A DNA stretch of 64,000 nucleotides, taken from the NCBI GenBank assembly GCA_036380715.1, contig DASVEF010000255.1, positions 1-64,000 of the forward strand. Direction: 5' to 3'. Origin of the DNA: UBA5704 sp036380715 (lineage in GTDB: Bacteria > Acidobacteriota > Thermoanaerobaculia > Multivoradales > UBA5704). Position numbers and translations under genes: made by a program. Under the pieces are notes generated by a model, which searched no databases, had not been told where the DNA came from, and saw only the letters and a list, made by a program, of their open reading frames with translations. Positions 15,784-24,230 of this stretch are shown here, piece by piece; position 1 is the first letter of the stretch; the number at the start of each line of letters is the position of its first letter.

Positions 15784-18700
15784 TTACCGGAATGTCGGGG
15801 CGGCAGGAGCCGCGCCGTAGAGTTGGAGCATCGTGCAGCGGAGGACTTCGCGCGGCGCGTCAGCCCTTCCAGAGAGGCATTCGAGCTGCGCGTTGCGGAG
15901 AGCGGCGGCCGGTTCCTCGCCGGCGGCGATCCGCCGGTGCAGGGCTGCGGAGAGCCGGGCCGCGGCGGCGTCGTCCACCCGGCGCAGGCTGGCGACCACC
16001 CTGGGAACGCCGCGGGAAAGCAGAGGCCAGACGAGGCCCGCGACCCCTTCACCCTGCGGGTTGCTTCCGGCCGACTGGCAGGCCGACAGGACGACGAGCC
16101 GCGTCGCTCCCGCCGGACGGCCCAGGAGCTCCCGGGCATAGAGGACTCCGGAGTCTCCGCCGTCGGGAGCCAGGGCGAGCTGGGACAGGAGAGGGCTGCC
16201 GGCACTGAGGATGCCATGCCCCGCGAAGTGGACGATCCCGTAGCGGCCGATCCCGTCCAGGAGCGCTCGCCGGGTCGCTTCACCGCCGCGGAGCACGCGG
16301 ACCCGCGGGTAGGCCGCGGCCACCGCTCTGCTCTCCTCGCCGGCCGCGGAAAGCCTGGGCAGGCCCGGGAACAGAGACTGATCGAAGGCGGGATCGGCGA
16401 CGACCAGGACCTCGGTATCCGCAAGCTCTGTTCCGGCGCTCCTCGCGGAGAGCCGGACGAGCGCGTTCAGACTCGGAGCGATGGCGAACGGCCACTGCTC
16501 GACGAGCAGACGGCCGCTCCTCGCATCGCGGAGAGCGCCGAACGGCACCTGGTCCAGCGGCTCCTCCGGCACGAAGACGATCCTCCGACCCGAAGCCAGG
16601 TCGCCGGCCACCGGCCGGATCACGGCGTCATAGAGCTGCTCCGCATCCTTGGCGCTCCCATGCCACAGCCTGCGGACCTGCTTTTCCAGGCGCGCTGCCG
16701 CGATCCTGGACTCTCGCAGGCGGATCGAGCCCTGATCCACGACCCAGATCAGCAGCTTCTCCGGGAGGACCTGGTAGCAGACGACCACGAGGCCGGGGGG
16801 GAGTTGGCGCTGCAACTCGCGGACAGGGTCCGGGCGGACGGGAGTGGACAGCGCGGAGAGCTCGGTGCCGGCCGGCGCCGGGAGGGCCAGGCTCCAATCG
16901 AGCAGCGTACGGGCGCGCGAGCGCTCGAGGACATTCAGAGCCTGTTCCGTTCGCCCTCTCTCCACCTGGAGAGCGACCATCTCGTCGTACACGGAGCCCC
17001 AGCGATTGAAGAACGCCAGCCGGTGCTCGGTGGCCGGAAGGCTGCCGCGTTCCTCTTCAATCCGCTCCATGGCATCCCAGAGATCGGCTTCCGCCTCGTC
17101 CGGCTTTCCCGCCGACGCGTAGGCGTGGGCCCGTTCCTGAAGGGCTCTGGAGGCGAGCAGATGCCGGCCGCTCCGCGAGTACAGTGTCAAGGCCTCGCTC
17201 AGAGAGTTGGCTGCGTCGCGAGGCCGGCCGGTCACCAGCGCCCGGCCTTGGAGGAGGAGGAGATCGGCGATCACGCTCTCCCGCACGTTGACATCCTCGA
17301 TCCGGGAGGCCTGCGCGCGAGCCGCCCGCAGCTCTTCGAGAGCCTTCGCTGTGGCGCCGGTGCGGACCAGGAGGACCGCACGGTTGAGCAGTGCGGTGGC
17401 GGTCTGCAGGGGCTCTCCCGCGAGGTCCAGGGCTTCCGTCTGGAGGACGAGCGCCGCGTCCAGGTACCCTGACTCCGCGGCTGCCATGGCCGTCTCGGTG
17501 AGAGCGATGCGAAGGCGGGCCGGCTCGTTCCGGGAGGCCAACTCGCGCAACGCCAGGTGGCGATGCCGCCAGGCCGGGCCGGTGTCTCCGATCTCCTGAT
17601 AGGCGCTGGCGAGAAGAGTATGGACGGCGGCCAGGTGGCCGCGCTCCCCGGCCCCTTCAAACCGCACCAGGGCGAGCCGGTACAGGTCCAGGGCTTCGGC
17701 AGGCCGCCCCTGAGCCATCCGGGTAGTCCCGAGCACCCAGAGGGTCCGCCCTACGAGCGCGTGGTACCTCGATCCGCTCCACCGCTCCAGCAGCTCCTGT
17801 GCCCGCCACTGGACCTCCGCGAAGTCGGAACGCTGATACGCGCAGCGCAAGAGGAGGAAACGCGCCCAGGCTGCCAGCGGGCAACGGACCTTCTCCAGGA
17901 GCCGCTGCGCCCGATCCAGGGGCGCTTCGGCTCTCGCGAAGCTCCGGGCTGTCACCCATCTGAGCCCCTCGGCGTACGCGTGCAATCCGGCGATGAGGTC
18001 CGCTCGCCGCTGCGGCTCCCCAGTCAGGGCCTGATCGATAGCCGCGATCGAGTCAGCGAGCATCGCCTCTCCGGAGGTCTCCCGGAGGGCGCGGCCGATG
18101 GATCGGGCCGAGGCCAGCGTCGCCCGGGCCTGATCCCTCCGGCCGCTCCGTTCCTGGTTCGCCCAGGCGATCAGAAGCTGTTCTTCCGCCAAGGTCCGGG
18201 CCTCCTGCCGGAACCGTCCCACGAGAGAGGCGACCGCCCCTCCGTCCTCCTGCTGCGCCGCGCTCTCGAGCCGGCTCCGCGCCTCCGGCCATAGGTCCTT
18301 CTCGGCGCGGTTCGTCAGGGCTGCCAACGCCGTCCGGGCCTCCTTCGCCCAATCGGACTCAGAATCTCGTTCCAGGTATTCATCCCAGGCCCGCGACGCT
18401 TGGCCGGACAGGTGCAGCCGTTGACGTGCCAGGGCACGGTTGAACAGGGCTTCCGGGCTCGCCGGGCTTCGCGCCACCGCCCTCTCGGCGCAATCCAAGG
18501 CTGCGATCAGATCGAGCGGCTGGTCCTGCGCCGACCCCCTTACCAGGAAGGCCGCCGCCAAGTCCGAGAGGACTCCGGGATCGCCGGGTTTCTCGGCCAG
18601 GGCCTGTTCCAGCGTGGCAATTGCGCGGTCTGGCTGGCCCGCAAGCAGAAGGAGAGCGGCCTGGCCTTGCCGGGCGCCGCGCACGTGCCCCCTCAACTCG

Positions 18701-18981
18701 GAGGCGATCCGCCTGGCGGGACGGCGCAGCATTTCGTGGACCTCCTGGGCGGTCGGGCGCGATCCAGGATCGAGAGGACCATGTGAAAAACCACACCAGA
18801 GGCGCGGCTCGATCCAGCGGCGGACGCTGACAGAGGCCGCCAGCGACAGGTGACCCGGCGTGCACACGTCGATGCGAGCCGAGCCTGGCGAGGGCGAATT
18901 CCGGCAGGCGATCAGGAGCAGACCGACGACGAAAGCCAGGAACAGGCCCAGACGACAGGCTGCTGCAGAAGATCGGATCAG
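15784..18981 (-). CDS. TPR-CHAT caspase-like protease, probable lipoprotein with CTG start
   Basis: Long helical solenoid of TPR-like repeats (roughly residues 60-620) followed by a CHAT (caspase-HetF-associated with TPR) domain. The catalytic dyad is visible: His in HFAGHG (~922) and Cys in LSACQSA (~968). The usual GTG start at 18867 would leave the N-terminus unexplained. The frame stays open upstream and encodes a lipoprotein signal, IRSSAAACRLGLFLAFVV then GLLLIAC, with a lipobox Cys at residue 26. A CTG at 18981 preceded by GGAGGTGAG fits as the start, giving 1065 aa. The protease would then be membrane-anchored outside the cytoplasm, unusual for CHAT proteins, which are generally described as cytosolic. 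Confidence 0.85.
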   Translation of the reverse strand: MIRSSAAACRLGLFLAFVVGLLLIACRNSPSPGSARIDVCTPGHLSLAASVSVRRWIEPRLWCGFSHGPLDPGSRPTAQEVHEMLRRPARRIASELRGHVRGARQGQAALLLLAGQPDRAIATLEQALAEKPGDPGVLSDLAAAFLVRGSAQDQPLDLIAALDCAERAVARSPASPEALFNRALARQRLHLSGQASRAWDEYLERDSESDWAKEARTALAALTNRAEKDLWPEARSRLESAAQQEDGGAVASLVGRFRQEARTLAEEQLLIAWANQERSGRRDQARATLASARSIGRALRETSGEAMLADSIAAIDQALTGEPQRRADLIAGLHAYAEGLRWVTARSFARAEAPLDRAQRLLEKVRCPLAAWARFLLLRCAYQRSDFAEVQWRAQELLERWSGSRYHALVGRTLWVLGTTRMAQGRPAEALDLYRLALVRFEGAGERGHLAAVHTLLASAYQEIGDTGPAWRHRHLALRELASRNEPARLRIALTETAMAAAESGYLDAALVLQTEALDLAGEPLQTATALLNRAVLLVRTGATAKALEELRAARAQASRIEDVNVRESVIADLLLLQGRALVTGRPRDAANSLSEALTLYSRSGRHLLASRALQERAHAYASAGKPDEAEADLWDAMERIEEERGSLPATEHRLAFFNRWGSVYDEMVALQVERGRTEQALNVLERSRARTLLDWSLALPAPAGTELSALSTPVRPDPVRELQRQLPPGLVVVCYQVLPEKLLIWVVDQGSIRLRESRIAAARLEKQVRRLWHGSAKDAEQLYDAVIRPVAGDLASGRRIVFVPEEPLDQVPFGALRDARSGRLLVEQWPFAIAPSLNALVRLSARSAGTELADTEVLVVADPAFDQSLFPGLPRLSAAGEESRAVAAAYPRVRVLRGGEATRRALLDGIGRYGIVHFAGHGILSAGSPLLSQLALAPDGGDSGVLYARELLGRPAGATRLVVLSACQSAGSNPQGEGVAGLVWPLLSRGVPRVVASLRRVDDAAAARLSAALHRRIAAGEEPAAALRNAQLECLSGRADAPREVLRCTMLQLYGAAPAAPTFR

Positions 18982-19044
18982 CTCACCTCCGGCGATCTTT
19001 GGAAGGCTCGTCCGGATTCTGTCACAGGTACGGGCCCCCTCTCC

Positions 19045-19062
19045 CTGTGAACCAGTTCACAG
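19045..19062. promoter_or_regulatory. Perfect palindrome between divergent lipoprotein genes
   Basis: CTGTGAACCAGTTCACAG, an 8-2-8 perfect inverted repeat, lies in the 168-bp space between the CHAT lipoprotein (start 18981, minus) and the duplicated-domain lipoprotein (start 19150, plus). Its length and symmetry fit a dimeric repressor or activator site serving both genes. No regulator gene is adjacent, so the factor is unknown. Confidence 0.55.
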
Positions 19063-19149
19063 CCGCCCAGTGGAGCGGCTAGCAGCGGCGCTCGCCGGAA
19101 GGGACTAGCCTTCTTCCATCGGACATACTTTTCCGGGAAGGAGACTGTC

Positions 19150-20085
19150 ATGTACGAGCATCGTCGAATCCAGCAGTACCTCCCGTTGCTCGCCCTTATC
19201 TTCGCGGTCACGCTCTCCGCGTGCAGCGAGAAGCACCGTTCCCCGACCGAGCCCGACTTCGTCAGCGCGAGCACCTCCGGCGTGACCAGCGCCTCCGGCG
19301 CGGCGCGCGGCGGCAACGGAGGCGGCAATGGGAATGGCAACGGCGGGGGACGCAACCCGAGAGGCAATCCGGGAAGCGGGCTCACCCTGGAGATCCACCC
19401 CGACACGTGGAACACCAACTGGGAGCACAGCCAGGGCACGGTTTCGGCGCTGATCCGCGGCCAGGGGCTCGCCGACGTCGAGCTCTCCTCCATCCAACTC
19501 GTCGGTACCGATGCGGCCGCCGGCTCGGTCCCGGCGCTGCGCACGCAGCGCGCCGGCAATCACATCCGGGTCTTTTTCCGCCAGAGCGACGCCATCGAGA
19601 CCCTGGACACTCCGCAGCGCGGCGAGGTTCACGAGGTGAAGATCGAGCTCATCGTAGACGACGAGGAGACGACCCTCACCGATCGGGTCCGTATCGTCGG
19701 TCCGGCCGGCGGCGGTGGCGGTGGTGGTGACGACGAAGAGGTGGACCTCTCGGTAGAGATCCAGCCGGATAGCTGGAACATGAACTGGGGCAACAGCGCC
19801 GGCACGGTGAGCGCGCTGATCCGCGGCACCGGTCTCGACGAGGTCGACCTGCGATCGATCGGGCTGGAGGGCACCGATGCGGGCGCCGCGCCGGTCCCGG
19901 CACTGCGGGCGCAGCGCGCCGGCAACCACATCCGGGCGTTCTTCGACAAGGGCGACGCCTTCGACACACTCGACACGCCGCGGCCGGGCGAGACGCACCG
20001 GATCATCATCCGCCTGTCGGCCGGGGAAGACGACGAAGAGATCGAGCTGACCGACCGCATCCGCGTCGTCGGTCCTTCCCGCTGA
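19150..20085 (+). CDS. Lipoprotein with tandem-duplicated ~95-residue domain
   Basis: 311-aa lipoprotein. The signal ends in the lipobox LSAC (Cys at ~25), followed by a Ser/Gly/Asn-rich linker (GGNGGGNGNGNGGG). Two homologous domains follow, ~77-180 and ~198-311. Each contains LEIHPDTWNTNW or VEIQPDSWNMNW, GTVSALIRG-GL, V-ALR-QRAGNHIR-FF and LTDR-R-VGP; they are separated by a poly-Gly and acidic joint. The family is not recognised; it looks like a small all-beta secreted module. AAGGAG precedes the ATG. It is divergent from the CHAT lipoprotein and shares the palindrome at 19045, so a functional link is possible. Confidence 0.8.
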   Translation: MYEHRRIQQYLPLLALIFAVTLSACSEKHRSPTEPDFVSASTSGVTSASGAARGGNGGGNGNGNGGGRNPRGNPGSGLTLEIHPDTWNTNWEHSQGTVSALIRGQGLADVELSSIQLVGTDAAAGSVPALRTQRAGNHIRVFFRQSDAIETLDTPQRGEVHEVKIELIVDDEETTLTDRVRIVGPAGGGGGGGDDEEVDLSVEIQPDSWNMNWGNSAGTVSALIRGTGLDEVDLRSIGLEGTDAGAAPVPALRAQRAGNHIRAFFDKGDAFDTLDTPRPGETHRIIIRLSAGEDDEEIELTDRIRVVGPSR

Positions 20086-20087
20086 CC

Positions 20088-20132
20088 CTCACCCCATCCC
20101 CTCTCCCGGTCACCGGGAGAGGGGCGCCCCCA
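20088..20132. repeat. REP-like palindrome between convergent genes
   Basis: CCCTCACCCCATCCCCTC, hairpin CTCTCCCGGTCACCGGGAGAG, then GGGCGCCCCCACCC. Short member of the dispersed family, sited immediately after the lipoprotein stop and just before the end of the converging ankyrin gene; a probable shared terminator. Confidence 0.7.
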
Positions 20133-20134
20133 CC

Positions 20135-21523
20135 CTAGGCCTTTCGCAACAACGCCGAGACCCGGCGGGTCGCCATGCTCTCCGGCGGCTCGCCCCAGCG
20201 GTTAATCGAAGTTTCGCGGTCGGCTCCCGCGGCGAGCAGGGCCTCGACCACGGCGAGGTAGTCATCGTCCGCGTTCCGGCAGTGGGAGGAGCCGTGGCCG
20301 GCCCAGCCGAGCGGTGAGCTGCCGAACTGGCGGTCGCGGACGTTCACCGGCGCTCCCAGCTCCAGGAGCAGGCGCACCATGGCCACGTTGCCGCGCCAAG
20401 CGGCGTGGTGCAGCGGCGTGCCCCCCCACGGTCCTTCCCAGTCCAGGCCGAAACCCAGCTCGGCCATGAGCCGGACGCTCGCCTCCCGCCCCTCCTCGAC
20501 GGCCAGGAGGAGTGCCTGCCGGTCCTCCGGAGTCAGCTCGGCCGGCAGCCCCGGATGGCGCGCGAGCAGGGTCCGCGCCGCGGCCGCGTCGGCGCGCAGG
20601 CAGGCGCCGAGCAACTCGTCCACCGGGGTGGCCTTGCCGGGATCCGCGCCGCGCTGGCGCAGGAGGTCCGCGACCGCGGCGTTGTCCGCGCGGACGGCGA
20701 GCCCATAGGCCGTACGGCCGTCGGCGCGCGGCTTGTCGACCTCCGCTCCATGCGCGAGCAGGAGCTCCACGATGGCCGGTGCCCGGCCGAACGCGGCGAC
20801 GCGGTGGAGCGGCGTCTCGTCCGTAGGACGGCTGGTCACATTGGGGTCCGCGCCGTGCTCCAGCAGCCAGCGCATCCCCTCCGTGGCCGTGGGGCAGTTG
20901 CGGTCGGCTTCCTTGTATCCGGCCAGGAAGTACAGCGGCGTGTTTCCCCAATGAGGGTGCGCGCCGCTGATCTCCGCTCCGTGCGCGAGCAGCAGCTCCA
21001 GGCACTCGCAGTGGTTCAGCTCGGCCGCGTGGTAGACCGACTCGCCGTCGTTCGGATCGGCGCCGCGTTCGAGCAGTAGCCGCACGACCGGCACGTTGCC
21101 GCTCACGCAGGCGAAGTACAGCGCGGGCAGCTTGCCCTCTCCCTCGGGACCCTTCCAGACCATGTGGCTGTTCGGATCGGCGCCGCGTTCGAGCAGCAGC
21201 TCGGCGCACCGCAGGATGCCCCGCGCCCGCTCCGGGCTGCCGGCGTGGAGAGGCGACGAGCTGGCGTAGAGCAGGGGAGCCCAGCCGTCCGGCTCGTGCC
21301 GGGCGATCGCGAGCTGCGGATCGGCGGCGAGCGCCTTTTCCACGAAATCCGCCTCTCCCGCGCAACAGGCGGCGAAGAGATGGGCGCGGGCGATGCCGGG
21401 GTGCCGTTCGAGCAGCCGCTCCGCACCGGCCGCATCCCGGTCGCGGACCGCAGCCAGGAGCTGCTCGGCCTGGGGCTCCAGAGACTGCGAGTCGGGATTC
21501 GAGGGGAGCTTTTCGGTGTCCAC
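20135..21523 (-). CDS. Ankyrin-repeat protein
   Basis: 462-aa protein built almost entirely of ankyrin repeats, about 11 by eye, with repeated signatures such as GNVPVVRLLLERGADPN, CLELLLAHGAEI, RWLLEHGADPN, TPLHRVAAFG, TPLHHAAWRGNVAMVRLL and AVVEALLAAGADRE. There is no signal peptide or enzymatic domain, so a cytoplasmic protein-protein binding role is expected. The best start is GTG 21523 (MDTEKLPSNPD) without a strong SD. It is convergent with the lipoprotein gene and divergent from the cyclase-family gene; nothing in the context names a partner. Confidence 0.88.
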   Translation of the reverse strand: MDTEKLPSNPDSQSLEPQAEQLLAAVRDRDAAGAERLLERHPGIARAHLFAACCAGEADFVEKALAADPQLAIARHEPDGWAPLLYASSSPLHAGSPERARGILRCAELLLERGADPNSHMVWKGPEGEGKLPALYFACVSGNVPVVRLLLERGADPNDGESVYHAAELNHCECLELLLAHGAEISGAHPHWGNTPLYFLAGYKEADRNCPTATEGMRWLLEHGADPNVTSRPTDETPLHRVAAFGRAPAIVELLLAHGAEVDKPRADGRTAYGLAVRADNAAVADLLRQRGADPGKATPVDELLGACLRADAAAARTLLARHPGLPAELTPEDRQALLLAVEEGREASVRLMAELGFGLDWEGPWGGTPLHHAAWRGNVAMVRLLLELGAPVNVRDRQFGSSPLGWAGHGSSHCRNADDDYLAVVEALLAAGADRETSINRWGEPPESMATRRVSALLRKA

Positions 21524-21664
21524 AGCCAGAGTGACATGGAGTCAGCTTCAGCGGCTCAGCCCAGGTGGGATCGTTCCTTCCCGCGGACGGGGTGCGCCCT
21601 GTGCGCGAGAGTGATTATAGCCGGCTTCCGGTACACTTTTCGCGTCCATCAGGAGGTGGCCCCT

Positions 21665-22492
21665 ATGTCAACATCAACCTGGACGAGAAACGCCGGACTC
21701 CTTCTGCTCGTCTTCCTCGCCTTCGCCTCTCACCCTGCCGGAGGAGCGGACCGTCCTCCGATCGATCTCGCGGGCACTCGGGTCATCGACCTGACCCACT
21801 CCTTCGACGAGAAGACGATCTACTGGCCGACCGCGCCGACGACCTTCAAGCTCGACCGCCTCTCCTATGGCAAGACCGAGGCCGGCTTCTTCTACGCCGC
21901 CAACGCCTTCTGCACGCCGGAGCACGGCGGCACCCACCTCGACGCTCCGATCCACTTCGCGGAAGGGAAGCGCACGGCCGACCAGATCCCGGTCGAGCAG
22001 CTCATCGGCCCGGCCGCGGTGATCGACGTCGCCGCGAAGGCGGCGGCCGATCCCGACTACCGCCTGACGCCGGCGGACGTGAAGGCGTGGGAAGAGCGGC
22101 ACGGCCCCGTGACGCAGGGCGCCATCGTCCTGCTGCGCACCGGCTGGGGCAAGCGTTGGCCGGACCGCAAGCGCTACCTGGGAGACGACAAGCCGGGCGA
22201 CGCCTCGAACCTTCACTTCCCCTCCTACGGCGCCGAAGCCGCCCGCTACCTGATCGAGAAGCGCAAGGTCAAGGCCCTCGGCGTTGACACCGCGAGCATC
22301 GACCACGGCCCCTCGAAAGACTTCATCGTCCACCAGATCGCCGGCGGCGTCAACGTCCCCGGCTTGGAGAACGTGGCGAACCTGGAAGATCTGCCGGAGA
22401 CGGGCGCCTGGGTCATCGCCCTGCCCATGAAGATCGCGGGAGGATCGGGAGGGCCGGTGCGGATCGTGGCGCTGGTGCCCGCGAGGCCATAG
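21665..22492 (+). CDS. Secreted cyclase-family (kynurenine-formamidase-like) metal hydrolase
   Basis: 275-aa protein with an N-terminal signal peptide (ending near SHPAGGADRP). The cyclase/KynB fold is marked by RVIDLTHSFDEKTIYWP, the metal-binding HGGTHLDAPIHF, GAIVLLRTGW, KALGVDTASIDHG and the C-terminal PMKIAGGSGGPVR. Relatives hydrolyse N-formyl-kynurenine or similar amides and isatin with Zn or Mn; being secreted, the substrate here is probably different. ATG 21665 is chosen over the longer open frame because AGGAGG lies 8 nt upstream and the signal peptide starts there. The TIR-domain gene follows after 33 bp on the same strand. Confidence 0.9.
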   Translation: MSTSTWTRNAGLLLLVFLAFASHPAGGADRPPIDLAGTRVIDLTHSFDEKTIYWPTAPTTFKLDRLSYGKTEAGFFYAANAFCTPEHGGTHLDAPIHFAEGKRTADQIPVEQLIGPAAVIDVAAKAAADPDYRLTPADVKAWEERHGPVTQGAIVLLRTGWGKRWPDRKRYLGDDKPGDASNLHFPSYGAEAARYLIEKRKVKALGVDTASIDHGPSKDFIVHQIAGGVNVPGLENVANLEDLPETGAWVIALPMKIAGGSGGPVRIVALVPARP

Positions 22493-22525
22493 TCCGAACA
22501 GCGTGAGCCTGTCCGTAGAGCGCTT

Positions 22526-24052
22526 ATGCAGAAGCACGTCTTCATCAGCTACTCCTCCAAGGATGCCGCCTCGGCGAAGGGGATCTGCGAATCCCTCGAG
22601 AGGCAAGGCATCGCCTGCTGGATCGCACCCCGGGACGTTGCTCCAGGGCACGATTACGATGAGGAGATCATCGATGCGATCGATGCCACGAGCGCGCTGT
22701 TGCTGATCTTGTCCGAACACTCCAACGAATCTGTCCATGTGAAGCACGAGGTAGAGCGGGCGGTGAGGACCGGAAAACCTATTTTCCCTGTCCGCATCCA
22801 GGATGTGCAGCCGTCGAAAAAGCTGGCGCTCCACATCTCCACGCGGCACTGGCTCGACGCCTGGGAACCCCCTCTCGAGCCGAAACTGGTCCAGCTTGCC
22901 GCAGGCGTACGGCGGCTTGCCAAGATTCCGGAAGATCCGCGTCAGGTCACGGCTGAGCAGTTGCCGCCAGCCTCCGCCGAAGCACCAGCGCCAATTCTAC
23001 CGACGGCAGTCCCGGAATCGGCCGCTGTTCCTCCCACGACAGAGCCCATGGCAACGGAATCCAGGTCCGTAGAAGCCTCGACCTCTCCGCTTCCTCACGA
23101 CCCCAGCGCTCGGGAGGCCGTGGAGCGGGCTCTCGGCGAGATCCAAATCAAAACCGGAGCCCATATGGGAGGCCTCTGGTTGAAGGATGAGAACTCCTCC
23201 GTCGTGTGGATGAAGCTGTACAGAGAGTGGCGGCAAAGAGCCGTATCGGAGTTGTGCAGTCTACTGACAGAGCCCGGACAGGACAGCGAGAGGCAACTCA
23301 AGGCCATCCTCCTTCTGAAGCAGGCGGTATTCACGCCGGAAGGCAGGCGGTCGATCTTGTTGATCCTGGACTCTGTTCATGAATTTGTCAGCGAGGCCGA
23401 CCAGCGTGGGAAAGCGGCCCTGGAGTTGATCAGCGCGGCTCCCGTCCCGCCCAAGGTAAAATGGGAGCGGGTCTTTCCCCTTCTCGAGACCGCGCCCAAA
23501 GGCGCACGGCAAATGATTCTCATGGCCTTGCCCAGTATGACTCCTCCTGAGGAGAAGGCGCGTACGGGAGAAGCCATCCTCGACCTCTTCACCTTTGCGC
23601 CAACAGCAGACGGCAGCTATGAGGTCTCCGCAATCCGTGCTCTGGATTACCGTGCAGGCATACCAATGATCCGGGACCTGGTCACTTCTTCACCCTTGGG
23701 GAAGGCCGAGCTCTTGGCGGAGCTCCTGGCCAGATGGCGAGACAAGGACTCGGTTTCCTCCATCCGCGAGGCCATCGAAAACTGGCGTTACACGGCTCCC
23801 GACCTCGGAAGGCTGATCGAAAGCCTGCAGGAGTTGGATGGCCCTGCTTGCGCGTCCTACCTCGCCAAGATCCTTCTGGACGGCACGCCAGCCCTGCAAT
23901 GGAACATGCTGGAGTACCACCGCCTCAAGGATTATCGCGATGACCCCTCCGTTCTCGAGGCCGTCAGAAAGGTGGAGGCTACAGCATCCGATCCTCGGAT
24001 CAAGAAGCTCGCACAGGATTTCTTGAGCCAAGGAAAGAATCCAGGCGTCTGA
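22526..24052 (+). CDS. TIR-domain protein with uncharacterised helical C-terminus
   Basis: 508-aa protein. Residues 1-~135 are a bacterial TIR domain: KHVFISYSSKDAASAKGICE, GIACWIAPRDV, LLLILSEHSNES, VKHEVERAV (position of the catalytic Glu in NADase-active TIRs) and FPVRIQDVQPS, ISTRHWLDAW. A Pro/Ala/Ser linker (~145-190) joins a ~310-residue alpha-helical region with no recognised motif, possibly an ARM/HEAT-like solenoid. TIR proteins in bacteria often act in anti-phage abortive systems or as NAD-cleaving effectors; no adjacent sensor or STING/Thoeris partner is seen, so this is not assigned. Base composition is visibly less GC-rich than the flanks, hinting at acquisition. Confidence 0.82.
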   Translation: MQKHVFISYSSKDAASAKGICESLERQGIACWIAPRDVAPGHDYDEEIIDAIDATSALLLILSEHSNESVHVKHEVERAVRTGKPIFPVRIQDVQPSKKLALHISTRHWLDAWEPPLEPKLVQLAAGVRRLAKIPEDPRQVTAEQLPPASAEAPAPILPTAVPESAAVPPTTEPMATESRSVEASTSPLPHDPSAREAVERALGEIQIKTGAHMGGLWLKDENSSVVWMKLYREWRQRAVSELCSLLTEPGQDSERQLKAILLLKQAVFTPEGRRSILLILDSVHEFVSEADQRGKAALELISAAPVPPKVKWERVFPLLETAPKGARQMILMALPSMTPPEEKARTGEAILDLFTFAPTADGSYEVSAIRALDYRAGIPMIRDLVTSSPLGKAELLAELLARWRDKDSVSSIREAIENWRYTAPDLGRLIESLQELDGPACASYLAKILLDGTPALQWNMLEYHRLKDYRDDPSVLEAVRKVEATASDPRIKKLAQDFLSQGKNPGV

Positions 24053-24103
24053 GTCCGGCTCGACCTGATCCCCGGCGGACTCCCCCCCCGGCGATTCTCG
24101 CAC

Positions 24104-24132
24104 TTGGCAAAACCCATCTAAGGCCGTACAGT
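24104..24132 (+). promoter_or_regulatory. Candidate promoter of the multicopper oxidase operon
   Basis: TTGGCA (24104-24109), 17-bp spacer, TACAGT (24127-24132), about 100 nt before the ATG at 24231. Good match to a housekeeping-type promoter. The rest of the 178-bp gap shows no other feature. Confidence 0.4.
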
Positions 24133-24230
24133 AGCCACACCAATCTGGGCTGTCCGCATCCCGATCGCCGGCCTGTCCCGGCGATGTTCGCCGATTCTGC
24201 TGCGTCTTCAGGAAGTGTGGAGGAGGACGG

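Noticed and set aside
22526..24052. Thoeris or CBASS defence operon
   Set aside because: Only a TIR protein is present; no ThsA, cyclase or STING partner is adjacent.
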